Assembly (NCBI RefSeq): GCF_013363975.1
Contig: NZ_JABWGN010000006.1
Location: forward strand, 62,001 to 126,000
Direction of reading: 5' to 3'
Length of the DNA stretch: 64,000 nt
Origin: Nonomuraea montanisoli
Lineage (GTDB): Bacteria > Actinomycetota > Actinomycetes > Streptosporangiales > Streptosporangiaceae
Each line of letters starts with the position of its first letter. Position 1 is the first letter of the stretch. This document shows positions 46,435 to 56,053 of this stretch, piece after piece. The notes beneath the pieces are model-generated. The model was not told the DNA's origin, did not search any database, and was given only the letters and a program-made list of their open reading frames with translations. The translations under genes and the position numbers were made by a program.

Positions 46435-47471
46435 GTGAGCGCGGTGGCCGGCCGGGCGGACGAGCGGGTCGCCCGCGCCGGCCTGGTGCGGCGGCTGCTG
46501 ATCCGTCCCGAGCTGGGCGCGGTGGTCGGGCTGGTGGCGGTGTTCGCGTTCTTCGCGGCGCAGTCGCCGGTGTTCCGCTCGCCGCAGGGCGTCGCCAACT
46601 GGCTCGACCCGGCGGCCACGCTCGGCATCATGGCCGTCGCCATCGCGCTGCTGATGATCGGCGGCGAGTTCGACCTGTCGGCCGGGGTCCTCACCGGCAC
46701 GACCGGCCTGATCCTCGTCACGCTCGCCACCCGGTACGGCCTGGACGTGTGGACGGCGATGCTCGTCGGCCTGGTCGTGGCCCTGGCGATCGGCTTCGTC
46801 AACGGGCTGATCGTCACCCGGACCCGCCTGCCCAGCTTCATCGTCACGCTCGGCACGTTCCTCATGCTCCAGGGCGTCAACCTCGGCGTCACCAAGGCGC
46901 TCACCGGCACCGTGCAGGTCAGCGGGCTGCGCCGGGCCGCCGGCTACGAGGGCGCCCGCACGCTGCTGGCCGGCACCGTCGAGATCGGCGGCACGCCGTT
47001 CCGGGTGGCGATCCTGTGGTGGCTGCTCGTCACGGCCGTCGCGACCTGGGTGCTCATGCGGTCCCGCGCGGGCAACTGGATCTTCGCGGTCGGCGGCAAC
47101 GAGCAGGCGGCGCGGGCCGTGGGCGTGCCCGCCGCGCGCACGAAGATCGCGCTGTTCATGACCACCGCGTTCGCGGCCTGGCTGGTCGGCTCGATCCTCG
47201 CCCTGCGCTACACCTCCGTGCAGGCCAACATCGGCATCGGGCAGGAGTTCATCTACATCATCGCCGCGGTGATCGGCGGCTGCCTGCTGACCGGCGGGTA
47301 CGGCTCCGCGATCGGCGCCTCCGTCGGCGCGGTGATCTTCGGGATGGCCGACAAGGGCATCGTGTTCCTCGGCTGGGACGCCGACTGGTTCAAGTTCTTC
47401 CTCGGCGCCATGCTGCTGCTGGCCACGCTCGCCAACCGCCTGGTCCGGCGGTACGCCGAGGAGGTGAAGCA

Positions 47472-47475
<4 letters not shown>
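46435..47475 (+). CDS. Sugar ABC transporter permease (RbsC/FrcC type)
   Basis: 346 residues with about nine or ten membrane helices. Family block [13 protein letters not shown] (the conserved GGIDLSVG region) and the coupling region [23 protein letters not shown] are present. Starts at GTG 19 bases after the binding protein and overlaps the ATPase gene at TTGA, so the three-gene importer is one operon. The order binding protein - permease - ATPase is that of Frc-type systems. Confidence 0.93.
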
Positions 47476-48227
<752 letters not shown>

Positions 48228-48254
48228 GTGCCGCCTCCTACCCCCTTGCCCAGG

Positions 48255-48839
48255 TCATCTGCGGGCCAGGGCGAGGGGCAGCAGGACGTGGTCGACCAGG
48301 CGGCGGGCCAGGTCGCCGTCCACCGGCTCGCCGCTGATCAGCCCCCGGAAGAGCAGGGCCGCCGGCCCGAGCTGCCACAGCAGCTCGGTGTCGGCGGCCG
48401 CCGCCAGCTCGCCCCGGTCCCAGGCCCGCTGGAACACCTCCAGCATGAGCCGCCTGCGGCCCGTCACGTAGTGCCGGTCCACGGCGGCGGCCAGCTCCCT
48501 GTTGTGCCGGATCTCGCCCACCAGGCCGGCGAGCACGTCGCCGAGCGGTTCCAGCTCGGCGACGAGGAACTCCATGAGCCACAGCAGGTCGCCGCGCAGG
48601 CTTCCGGTGTCGGGCGCCTCGGGCAGGGGCGAGGCGGCGCTGACGAACGCCGCCACCACGAGGTCCGCCTTCGTCCGCCACCGCCGGTAGACGGTCTGCC
48701 GGCTCGCCCTGGCCCGGGCCGCGACGGTGTCCACGCTCAGCCGGTCGTAGCCGGTCTCGCGTAACACCTCGAGGACCGCGCCGAGCAGCTCGGCCTCGCG
48801 TGCGGGACCGCCCCGCAACGGGGTCACGGACATGACCAT
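48255..48839 (-). CDS. TetR-family regulator
   Basis: 194 residues. HTH: RLSVDTVAARARASRQTVYRRWRTKADLV, then a TetR_C-type ligand domain (RGDLLWLMEFLVAELEPLGDVLAGLVGEI). Convergent with the ABC importer and upstream of the epoxide-hydrolase gene's end. The start at 48839 or the ATG at 48833 are both possible. Target unknown; the palindrome at 50057 is one candidate. Confidence 0.85.
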   Translation of the reverse strand: MVMSVTPLRGGPAREAELLGAVLEVLRETGYDRLSVDTVAARARASRQTVYRRWRTKADLVVAAFVSAASPLPEAPDTGSLRGDLLWLMEFLVAELEPLGDVLAGLVGEIRHNRELAAAVDRHYVTGRRRLMLEVFQRAWDRGELAAAADTELLWQLGPAALLFRGLISGEPVDGDLARRLVDHVLLPLALARR

Positions 48840-48917
48840 TAGAGTAAGCGCGGGCGTGCCCGGACTGTAAGGCCCCTCAGGGCGCGGACTGTGTCCTCAT
48901 CGGGGTTTCCCGCGCGC

Positions 48918-50036
48918 TCACCGGAGCGTGGCGAAGAAGGCGCGCACGTCCTCGATGTACGCCGCGGGCTGCTCCAGCGCGGCGAACGTGCCGCCGCGCT
49001 CGTGCTCGACCCAGCCGACGATGGCGTTGTCCCGCTCGGCGAAGCGGCGGATCGGCCGCAGGATGTCCTTCGGGAACACCGACACCGACGTGGGCACCGT
49101 CGCCGGCTTGAGCTCCCACTCCACGCTCGTGTCCTGATCGGTGTCGGGCGTCTCCACGAACGAGCGGGCCGCCGAGCCGGCCGTGTTGGTCAGCCAGTAG
49201 AGCATGACGGTCGTGAGCAGCCGGTCGTCGGGGATCGGCTCGTCGCTCCACTCGTGGTAGACGCTCGCGAACCACGACAGCAGCGCCACCGGGGAGTCGG
49301 CCATGCCGTAGGCGAACGTCTGCGGCCGGGCCGACTGGATGAGCTTGTAGCCGTACTGGTCGGTCAGGTAGCGCTCGCGGAAGGCCATGCGCTCCTGCTC
49401 CACCTCGCTCAGCCCGTCCAGCTCGCCCGGCAGGCCGATGGGGAAGCAGATGATGCCGTTGCCGTGCATGCCGGCCACCCGCTCGGGGGCGAGCACGCCC
49501 ACCTCGCGGGAGATCCACGTGCCCCAGTCGCCGCCCTGCACGCCGAACCGCTCGTAGCCGAGGCGCGTCATGAGCTCCAGCCACGCCTTCGCGATCCGGG
49601 TCGAGCCCCAGCCCGTCTCGGTGGTCGGGCCGGACAGGCCATAACCGGGCAGCGAGGGGATGACCAGGTGGAAGTCGCGGGCGAGCGGCTCGATCACGTC
49701 GAGGTACTCGACCGGGGAGCTGGGCCAGCCGTGCGTGATCAGCAGCGGCAGCGCGTCCTCGCGGGCGGAGCGCACGTGCAGGAAGTGGACGTCCTGGCCG
49801 TCGATCTGCGTGACGTACTGGTCGTGCGCGTTCAGCTCGGCCAGCGCGCCGTCCCAGTCGTAGCCGGTGCGCCAGTGGCCGACCAGTTCCTTCATGCGGG
49901 CGAGCGGGACGCCGTATCCCCAGCCCACGCCGGGGACCTCGTCCGGCCAGCGCACCCGGTCGAGCCGTTCCCGCAGGTCGTCGAGGGCGCCGCGGTCGGG
50001 CTCGAAGCGGAAGGTCCGGATGTCGTTCGGGGTCAA
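48918..50036 (-). CDS. Epoxide hydrolase
   Basis: 372 residues from a TTG at 50036 with GGAGG six bases upstream; the longer frame reads through the operator. The N-terminal EHN domain precedes an alpha/beta-hydrolase domain with oxyanion motif HGWP (102-105) and nucleophile D170 in GGDWGTW, the arrangement of microsomal-type epoxide hydrolases. It hydrates epoxides to diols, for detoxification or natural-product processing. The palindrome at 50057-50079 covers its promoter region. Confidence 0.9.
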   Translation of the reverse strand: MTPNDIRTFRFEPDRGALDDLRERLDRVRWPDEVPGVGWGYGVPLARMKELVGHWRTGYDWDGALAELNAHDQYVTQIDGQDVHFLHVRSAREDALPLLITHGWPSSPVEYLDVIEPLARDFHLVIPSLPGYGLSGPTTETGWGSTRIAKAWLELMTRLGYERFGVQGGDWGTWISREVGVLAPERVAGMHGNGIICFPIGLPGELDGLSEVEQERMAFRERYLTDQYGYKLIQSARPQTFAYGMADSPVALLSWFASVYHEWSDEPIPDDRLLTTVMLYWLTNTAGSAARSFVETPDTDQDTSVEWELKPATVPTSVSVFPKDILRPIRRFAERDNAIVGWVEHERGGTFAALEQPAAYIEDVRAFFATLR

Positions 50037-50056
50037 GCCATGCCTCCATCGTTTCG

Positions 50057-50079
50057 GTACGCTGTACCGTACAGCATAC
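50057..50079. promoter_or_regulatory. Operator of the epoxide hydrolase gene
   Basis: GTACGCTGTAC-C-GTACAGCATAC: 11-bp arms with one mismatch around a single central base. It lies 21 bases upstream of the epoxide-hydrolase start in the gap to yigZ. The shape fits a TetR-family repressor; the closest such gene is at 48255. Confidence 0.75.
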
Positions 50080-50122
50080 GGTTCGATCCGCGCAACTCGG
50101 CCCGGCGGCGAAGGAATTGATC

Positions 50123-50142
50123 TACTTTGTAAAGGCGGTAGC
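50123..50142 (+). promoter_or_regulatory. yigZ promoter element shared with 24757
   Basis: TACTTTGTAAAGGCGGTAGC, 18/20 identical to the element before the hypothetical gene at 24859. TACTTT can serve as a -10; the gene starts nine bases after the end of the match. Confidence 0.5.
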
Positions 50143-50150
50143 TTGGTGAC

Positions 50151-50774
50151 GTGTCCTCTTCGTACCTCACCCTGAAGACCGCCATCGAGCACGAGACGGA
50201 GGCGCGGCGCTCCCGGTTCGTCTGCGCGATGGCGCCGGTGAGCGGGGTCGAGGAGGCGCAGGAGTTCATCGCCGGTCGGCGCCGGACCCACGCGGCCGCC
50301 ACGCACAACTGCACCGCGTACGTGATCGGGCAGCGCGTGCAGAAGGGCGACGACGACGGCGAGCCCGGCGGCACGGCGGGCACCCCCATGGTGCAGGCCC
50401 TGGTCGGCCGGGGGTTCAGCGACGTGGTGGCCGTGGTGACGCGCTACTTCGGCGGCGTCCTGCTCGGGGCCGGCGGCCTGGTCCGGGCCTACGGCTCAGC
50501 GGTGACGGAGACTCTCGACCGGGCCGAGGCGGTGCGCATGGTGCCGGCCCGGCTGGTGCGCGTGTCGGTGGCGCACGACCAGGCGGGACGGGTCGAGAAC
50601 GGCCTGCGCGCGTCGCGGTACGCCGTGCGCGAGGTGGCCTACGGGGCGGCCGTGGAGTTCGCGGTGGCGGTGGGAGAGGACGAGGTGCCCGCGTTCACGG
50701 CGTGGCTGGCGACGCTCACGGCGGGGCGGGCCCGCGTGGAGACCGGCGAGGGCATCCACGTCCCGTCGCCCTGA
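50151..50774 (+). CDS. yigZ: YigZ/IMPACT family protein
   Basis: 207 residues. The N-terminal UPF0029 (IMPACT) domain has the family signature (SRFVCAMAPVSG, THAAATHNCTAYVIG, DGEPGGTAGTPMVQ, VVTRYFGGVLLGAGGLVRAYG), followed by a ferredoxin-like C-terminal domain. Eukaryotic IMPACT binds GCN1 and limits translational stress signalling; the bacterial role is not settled. GTG start. Divergent from the epoxide hydrolase. Confidence 0.92.
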   Translation: MSSSYLTLKTAIEHETEARRSRFVCAMAPVSGVEEAQEFIAGRRRTHAAATHNCTAYVIGQRVQKGDDDGEPGGTAGTPMVQALVGRGFSDVVAVVTRYFGGVLLGAGGLVRAYGSAVTETLDRAEAVRMVPARLVRVSVAHDQAGRVENGLRASRYAVREVAYGAAVEFAVAVGEDEVPAFTAWLATLTAGRARVETGEGIHVPSP

Positions 50775-50787
50775 GCCGGCGAGGCGC

Positions 50788-52017
50788 TCACCCCTCCAGG
50801 GCGTACTGCATGACGCGGAACTTCGCCTGAGCCTCGGCCAGCTCCGACGCCGGGTCGGAGTTGCCCATGATGCCGCCTCCCGCGAACAGCCGGGCGCGGC
50901 GCCCCTCCACGACCGCCGAGCGCAGCGCGATGCCCCACTCGCCGTCGCCGTGGGCGTCGATCCAGCCCACCGGACCGGCGTACCCGGCGCGGTTCATGCC
51001 CTCCAGCTCGCGGATCACCTCGATCGCCGTGCCGGTCGGGGTGCCGCCGACGGCGGCGGTCGGGTGCATGGCGGCGACGACGTCCAGCACGGACGCCCCG
51101 TCGGCCAGCCGCCCGGTGACGTGGCTGGCCAGGTGCTGGACGTTCGGCAGCACCAGCAGCTCCGGCTCGTCGGGGGTGTGCAGCGAGGAGCAGAGCGGCG
51201 CGAGCGTCTGCCGCACCGACGCGATCGCGCACTCGTGCTCGTGGCGGTCCTTCTCGGAGGCGAACAGCGCCGCGCCCCGGGCGACGTCGTCGGCGGCGCT
51301 GGTGCCGCGCGGCGTCGTGCCGGCCAGCACGAGCGACTCGATGTGCTTGCCGGTACGGCGGACCAGCAGCTCGGGGGTGGCGCCCACGAGGCCCGCGACG
51401 GAGAAGGTGTAGCACTCCGGGTAGCGGCGGCTGAGGCGGGCCAGCAGGAGCCGGATGTCGATGGGCCGCTCGGCGGTGGCGAGCAGGTCGCGGGCGAGCA
51501 CGACCTTCTCCAGCTCGCCGGCGCGGATGCGGCGCGAGGCGCGGGCGACGATGTGCTCCCATTCGGGCGCGGTGAGGCTGCCGTCGCTGTAGCGGATGCG
51601 GCCCGGCGTGCGGATCGGGGTGAACGGCTGCAGGCGCGGCTCGCCCACGGTGGTGAGCCAGGCGCGGCCGTCGCGGCGGGCCAGGATCGTGCGGGGGACG
51701 ATCAGCGTGGAGCCGGGCGCGTTCTCGTCGAAGGTGAACGTGCCGAAGGCGACCGGCCCGGAGCCGGGCGTCTTGACGGCGTCGTCGATGTGGGCGTCGC
51801 CGAGCACCTCGGCCAGCCACTCGCGGGCCCAGGCGAAACGGCGCGGGCCCGGCGGCACCTCCACGCGAGCGGCCTCCCCCCAGCCGACGAGCCCCTCGCC
51901 GTGCCGGATCCACGCGAACGGCGCGGTCTTCGGCAGGGAAGCCAGCAGGTCACCGGGGTCGCCCACGGGGGTGGTGCGAACCGGTAGCGGGCGGGTGGTT
52001 CCGAGCGCGACACTCAC
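50788..52017 (-). CDS. menF: Isochorismate synthase
   Basis: 409 residues. Chorismate-binding fold: the C-terminal block TPTGTAIEVIRELEGMNRAGYAGPVGWIDAHGDGEW and FAGGGIMGNSDPASELAEAQAKF give the Mg- and chorismate-binding residues, and GTTPRGTSAADD is the middle block. It makes isochorismate for MenD. The gene could also serve a siderophore, but the presence of menE, menC and menD in the window and no siderophore genes favours menaquinone. GTG start; ends in the gap after yigZ. Confidence 0.9.
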   Translation of the reverse strand: MSVALGTTRPLPVRTTPVGDPGDLLASLPKTAPFAWIRHGEGLVGWGEAARVEVPPGPRRFAWAREWLAEVLGDAHIDDAVKTPGSGPVAFGTFTFDENAPGSTLIVPRTILARRDGRAWLTTVGEPRLQPFTPIRTPGRIRYSDGSLTAPEWEHIVARASRRIRAGELEKVVLARDLLATAERPIDIRLLLARLSRRYPECYTFSVAGLVGATPELLVRRTGKHIESLVLAGTTPRGTSAADDVARGAALFASEKDRHEHECAIASVRQTLAPLCSSLHTPDEPELLVLPNVQHLASHVTGRLADGASVLDVVAAMHPTAAVGGTPTGTAIEVIRELEGMNRAGYAGPVGWIDAHGDGEWGIALRSAVVEGRRARLFAGGGIMGNSDPASELAEAQAKFRVMQYALEG

Positions 52018-52258
52018 TCAAGACACTCTATGCGGGAACTGAACACGTTCGACTGTGACCCCCTGGAATGGGTGGTAACGGTCAGGGATCCAAGAAAAAC
52101 CTGCATATTCGCGGACATGCGGCGTTGTTAGCGGTATCGCCCTCTCCTGCCCGGTCCGCGGCGGGACTGTCAAGCAGCGATATGAAGTCGGTTGTGAAAT
52201 GGCCCACCTTCCCCGCCGGTCATAGTGGGTCCAAGATCGGATCCCTACCTTGGGGGCC

Positions 52259-53113
52259 ATGATCCCTCGCCTCCTGGCCGCCGCCGTCCTCCTGTCCGGC
52301 TCCGGGGTTCTCCTGGGCGCCGGCCCCGCGTCGGCCGACACCGGCGTCCCCGTGCCGACGTCGATGGTGGCGCTCGGCGACTCGATCTCCAGCGGGTTCA
52401 ATGCCTGCGGCTGGTACGTGTCGTGCACCTCCCGCTCGTGGTCGGCCGGCGACAACGCGGAGGTCGCCAGCCACTACCTGCGGCTGCTGCGGCTCGACGA
52501 CGACATCCAGGGCCACAACCGCAACCTCGCCGTGCCCGGCTCCACCAGCGCCGGCCTCATGAGCCAGGTGCGCCAGGCCGTCGAGCTCAAGCCGGGCTAC
52601 GTGACGATCCTCATCGGCGCCCAGGACGCGTGCGTGGGGACCGAGCGCGAGATGACGCCGGTGGAGCTCTACCGGCAGCGGCTGGACGCGGCGCTGGCGG
52701 CGCTGCGCGACGGGGTGCCCGGCGTGCGGGTGTTCCTGGCCAGCGTCCCCGACCTGCGGCGGCTGTGGCAGGTCGGCAGGAGCCACGCGCTCGCCCGGAC
52801 GTTCTGGACCGCCGGGCACATCTGCCAGTCCATGCTGGCGCGGCCCGCGTCGGTCAAGCGGGCCGACGTGGCGCGGCGCGCGCGGGTGCGCGAGCGGGTG
52901 ATGGCCTACAACGAGCAGGCGGCCGAGGCGTGCGCCGCGCTGGGCGACTCCTGCCGCACGGACGGGGGAGCGATCTTCCGGTACCGGTTCACGCTCGACC
53001 ACATCAGCAAGTGGGACTTCTTCCACCCGAACGCCGCCGGCCAGCGGGTGCTGGCCGAGGAGACGTTCGGCCACGGCTTCGAGTGGTCAGACGACCGGCA
53101 GGACGTCAGGTGA
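52259..53113 (+). CDS. Secreted SGNH/GDSL-type hydrolase
   Basis: 284 residues. Sec signal peptide cut after AGPASA (26). The GDS nucleophile motif is at 40-42 (S42), block III is LIGAQDAC, and the Asp/His pair is in WDFFHPNAAGQ. This matches secreted actinomycete lipases/esterases. Cysteine pairs (50, 56 and others) suggest disulfides. A TACCT -10-like box about eight bases before the ATG indicates a leaderless mRNA. Substrate unknown. Confidence 0.9.
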   Translation: MIPRLLAAAVLLSGSGVLLGAGPASADTGVPVPTSMVALGDSISSGFNACGWYVSCTSRSWSAGDNAEVASHYLRLLRLDDDIQGHNRNLAVPGSTSAGLMSQVRQAVELKPGYVTILIGAQDACVGTEREMTPVELYRQRLDAALAALRDGVPGVRVFLASVPDLRRLWQVGRSHALARTFWTAGHICQSMLARPASVKRADVARRARVRERVMAYNEQAAEACAALGDSCRTDGGAIFRYRFTLDHISKWDFFHPNAAGQRVLAEETFGHGFEWSDDRQDVR

Positions 53114-53122
53114 CGCGGGCGG

Positions 53123-53857
53123 TCACCGGCACTGGGCGAGCATGGTCCGCTTGTCGGCAGGGGTGACCGGCACGTCGTACTTGACGGCGACCTGGGCGAA
53201 ACGCGTCACGTAGGCGCAGCGGATGCGGCGGCGGGGCGGCAGCCAGCTCGCCGGGCCGGAGGCGTCCTTCTGCTCGTTGGCCGCGCCGTCCACGGGCAGG
53301 AGGTTGAGCGGGTCGTTGGCGAAGTTCAGCCGCTTGGACATCGGCCAGCGGGCGGCGGCCATCCGCCAGGCGTAGGCGAGCGGGACGACGTGGTCGACCT
53401 GCACCTCGTCGGCGTCGGACTTGCGCCACGCGATGGCCCTCCCGGTGTACGGGTCGGCCAGGCGCATGGCGACGACCACGCACCGCGATCCCGTGCGGTA
53501 CCGGACGTCCTGGCCGTCGCGGGCGAGCAGGTCGTCGCGGGTGCGGCAGCCGTTGCCCGCGTACGGGACGCCGGGGGCGGTGTCGGCCCAGTTGCCGCCG
53601 TACCGGGTGCGCGCGTACCCCGTGGCGGGGCCGCGGCCCTTGACGCGTAACCGGGAGATGAGCTTGCGGGCGGCGGCCCGGTCGTCGCCGGAGGCGACGG
53701 GGGCCAGGCCGGGGCGGGTGCCGCCGGTGTTGGCGAGCGGGCTGGCGGCGGTGCTGACGGCGGCGGTGCGGGTGGCGTGGGTGCCCTTCGCGGTGCCGAA
53801 CAGGGAGATGACGAGGACGCCGCCCGCGATGAGGGCGACCGTGTCTTTTGTGCTCAA
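53123..53857 (-). CDS. Secreted HNH-family nuclease (DUF1524)
   Basis: 244 residues from a TTG at 53857 with GGAGG five bases upstream. One N-terminal membrane segment or signal (about 6-21). The DUF1524 nuclease core is intact: DEVQVDHVVPLAYAWRMAAARW and the downstream NDPLNLLPVDGAANEQKDASGP. Six cysteines in the mature part. Likely an exported DNase/RNase used for nutrition or competition. It converges with the SGNH gene. Confidence 0.88.
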   Translation of the reverse strand: MSTKDTVALIAGGVLVISLFGTAKGTHATRTAAVSTAASPLANTGGTRPGLAPVASGDDRAAARKLISRLRVKGRGPATGYARTRYGGNWADTAPGVPYAGNGCRTRDDLLARDGQDVRYRTGSRCVVVAMRLADPYTGRAIAWRKSDADEVQVDHVVPLAYAWRMAAARWPMSKRLNFANDPLNLLPVDGAANEQKDASGPASWLPPRRRIRCAYVTRFAQVAVKYDVPVTPADKRTMLAQCR

Positions 53858-53950
53858 GCACGCCTCCGATGGGGGTGACGGGGTGTTGGGCACAGATCTC
53901 TAGAGAGATTCCCGGCATAGCCGACTTCGACACGTACGCCGGGGGAGGCC

Positions 53951-55222
53951 CTAGTCCTTGGCGATCGCTCGCGTGGTGAGGGCCTCGATCTCGGCGACCG
54001 CCCGGTCGGTGGCGGTCTCGGCGGCGATCTCCGCCGCCAGCCGCCGCGCCTCGCGCCGGTAGGACGGCTCGCGCAGGACCCGGGCGACGGCGTGGGCGAT
54101 CGTGCGGGGTGAGGCGCCCCTGCCCACGGTGAGCCCGGCGCCGGCGACCTCGACGTGCCGCGCCACCTCAGCCTGGTCGCGCCCGAGCGGCACGCAGACC
54201 AAGGGGACCCCGGCGGCCAGGGACTTGACGGCCGTACCGTGGCCGGCGTGCGTGACGGTCACCGCGGCGTGGCGCAGCGCGACGCTGTGCGGTGCCGCCG
54301 CGGTGACCAGGACGTTGCCGGGGGCGCGGACCGTCGCCGGGTCCACGGCCGGGCCGGTGGTCAGCAGCCCGCGCACCGGCAGCGTGCCGAGGGCCTCGGC
54401 GATGCGCTCCAGCAGCGCGTGCTGGTTCATGAACGACGAGCTCAGGCCGACCAGGACCAGCGGGGCGTCGCCCGCCGGCAGTTCCAGGTCCGCGGCCCAG
54501 GCCGGGTCGTCGAGCCGCGGGCCGACGTGCCGCACGTGCGCGGGGAAGCGCCGGCCGGGGTAGTCGAGGGCGCGCGGGGACAGCACGAGCAGCCGGTCGA
54601 CGCGGTCGAACGCGCCGACGACCGAGTCCACCGGCGCCAGGCCGCTCGCGACGCGGGCCGCGTTGAGCGCCGGCAGCCCCTTCTCCCACGGCCTGAGGAT
54701 CAGCCCGGTCACCACCCGGTCACGCAGCCGCCCCAGCGCGCCCTCGGCGGGAGCCAGGCCCGGGCCCGGCGGCGGCGCCCCCTCGGTGGGGAACGGGTAC
54801 AGGGTCGTCACCAGCGAGGCCACGGGGATCCCGGCGGCCTCGCCGGCGGTGAGCGCGCCGAGCAGCATGTGCTCGGCGACCAGCACGTCGGCCGGGCGGG
54901 CACGCAACTCGGCCAGCGTGTCCCGGGCGTAGTCGGCCGCGGGGCCGCAGACGATGCGATCCCTCAGCCGCGCGAACGCGCCCAGCGGCGTGCGGGCCTC
55001 GAAGTCCTTGATGACGTCCTTGGCCGGATCGCCGGCGTCGCCCTGCGGCGCCGTGGTCCAGGCGATCGGCTCCGCGCCGGCCGCGGCGACCTCCTCGTGC
55101 AGTGACGTGTCGGCCAGCACCCGGACGTCGTGGCCGCGTTCGCGCAGCGCGCGGGCGATCGACAGGACGGGCGGCACGGCCCCGCCGCCGGCCCAGGTGG
55201 CGAACAGGAAGCTCTCAGGCAT
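53951..55222 (-). CDS. GT1 glycosyltransferase, macrolide-type
   Basis: 423 residues, GT-B fold. The N-terminal acceptor domain begins LFATWAGGGAVPPVLSIARALRERGHDVRVLAD; the C-terminal nucleotide-sugar block includes VTHAGHGTAVKSLAAGVPLVCVPLGRDQAEVARHVEVAGAG, the family signature of macrolide/antibiotic glycosyltransferases. It overlaps the upstream TetR gene by 8 bases. A self-regulated glycosyltransferase of this kind is typical of macrolide inactivation; aglycone tailoring is the alternative. Confidence 0.9.
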   Translation of the reverse strand: MPESFLFATWAGGGAVPPVLSIARALRERGHDVRVLADTSLHEEVAAAGAEPIAWTTAPQGDAGDPAKDVIKDFEARTPLGAFARLRDRIVCGPAADYARDTLAELRARPADVLVAEHMLLGALTAGEAAGIPVASLVTTLYPFPTEGAPPPGPGLAPAEGALGRLRDRVVTGLILRPWEKGLPALNAARVASGLAPVDSVVGAFDRVDRLLVLSPRALDYPGRRFPAHVRHVGPRLDDPAWAADLELPAGDAPLVLVGLSSSFMNQHALLERIAEALGTLPVRGLLTTGPAVDPATVRAPGNVLVTAAAPHSVALRHAAVTVTHAGHGTAVKSLAAGVPLVCVPLGRDQAEVARHVEVAGAGLTVGRGASPRTIAHAVARVLREPSYRREARRLAAEIAAETATDRAVAEIEALTTRAIAKD

Positions 55223-55835
55223 CGTGTCTCTTTCGGGGGGCGTGTCTCTTTCGGGGGTCGATCGAGGTCAGCAGGTCACGCATGGCGTGTTCGGCGTCCT
55301 CGCGCGACAGGCCGAGGTCGCGCCGCCACAGCTTCCACAGGTAGACGTCCGTGGCGGCGTGGTGCAGGTTCAGGGCGTGCTCCCGGGCGGGGCCCGGGGC
55401 GGGGAGCCGGTCGGCGAAGACCTGTTCCAGCCATGCCCGATGCAGGCCGCGCGCGTGGGCGGCCGCCCGGGCGATGGCCGGGACGCGGTCCATCTGCGCC
55501 GTCCAGAGCACGTTGGCGTCGCCGTGCCGCTCGTAGTCGGTGAAGAGCGCGGCCGCGATCGCCGCCACGTCGCCGGTCGGCGCCTGACGGGTGACCGCCG
55601 TCTCCGTCGCCACCAGGTCGGCGACGGCGTCGGCCAGGCCGTCCTTGCCGCCGAAGTGGTTGACGATCGTCTGCACCGACACGCCCGCCTCGTCGGCGAC
55701 GTCCTGCAGCGTGACGTCGTCGTACCACTGCCGCATCCACAGCGTGGCCGCCGCCTCCACCACGCGGGTGCGCGTGGCCTCCATGGCGGCGGCGCGGGCC
55801 CCCATGCGGTAGGGGCGCCTGGCCTCACTTTCCAT
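55215..55835 (-). CDS. TetR-family regulator of the glycosyltransferase
   Basis: 206 residues from the ATG at 55835. HTH: VTLQDVADEAGVSVQTIVNHFGGKDGLA. The C-terminus DPRKRHAPRKRHDA comes from a short duplication (gtgtctctttcgggggg at 55224 and 55243). The stop lies inside the glycosyltransferase gene, so both are co-transcribed. An inverted repeat at 55851-55876 is the probable operator. Confidence 0.88.
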   Translation of the reverse strand: MESEARRPYRMGARAAAMEATRTRVVEAAATLWMRQWYDDVTLQDVADEAGVSVQTIVNHFGGKDGLADAVADLVATETAVTRQAPTGDVAAIAAALFTDYERHGDANVLWTAQMDRVPAIARAAAHARGLHRAWLEQVFADRLPAPGPAREHALNLHHAATDVYLWKLWRRDLGLSREDAEHAMRDLLTSIDPRKRHAPRKRHDA

Positions 55836-55850
55836 GGAGTCATGTCTATA

Positions 55851-55876
55851 TTCAATTGAGGACTCAGTCAAATGAA
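55851..55876. promoter_or_regulatory. Operator of the TetR-glycosyltransferase operon
   Basis: TTCAATTGA-N8-TCAAATGAA, 8 of 9 arm positions paired, 16 bases upstream of the TetR ATG. It is AT-rich against its surroundings, as promoter-operator regions here tend to be. Confidence 0.7.
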
Positions 55877-55947
55877 CGTGCGTCAGCCGAGCCGTCGGGT
55901 GTCGCCTCGCCCTGGCCGCACGCGCGGTCGAGCGGTCGGCCCGCACG

Positions 55948-55986
55948 CGAAAGACCCCGGCAGCTTCGTGCTGCCGGGGTCTTTCG
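55948..55986 (-). terminator. Terminator after the GT4 glycosyltransferase gene
   Basis: A 16-bp perfect stem (cgaaagaccccggcag / ctgccggggtctttcg) with a 7-base loop. It lies downstream of the GT4 gene on the minus strand and before the TetR-glycosyltransferase operon. Confidence 0.92.
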
Positions 55987-56053
55987 GGCATCGAACCGGG
56001 CCGCTCCAGCCCACGTCATGGAGCGGCCCCTCGCATCGTGGGGTCCGGTCGCG

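Noticed and set aside
50788..52017. Isochorismate synthase as part of a siderophore cluster
   Set aside because: No adenylating, NRPS or ferric-siderophore transport genes nearby, while menE, menC and menD are in the same window.
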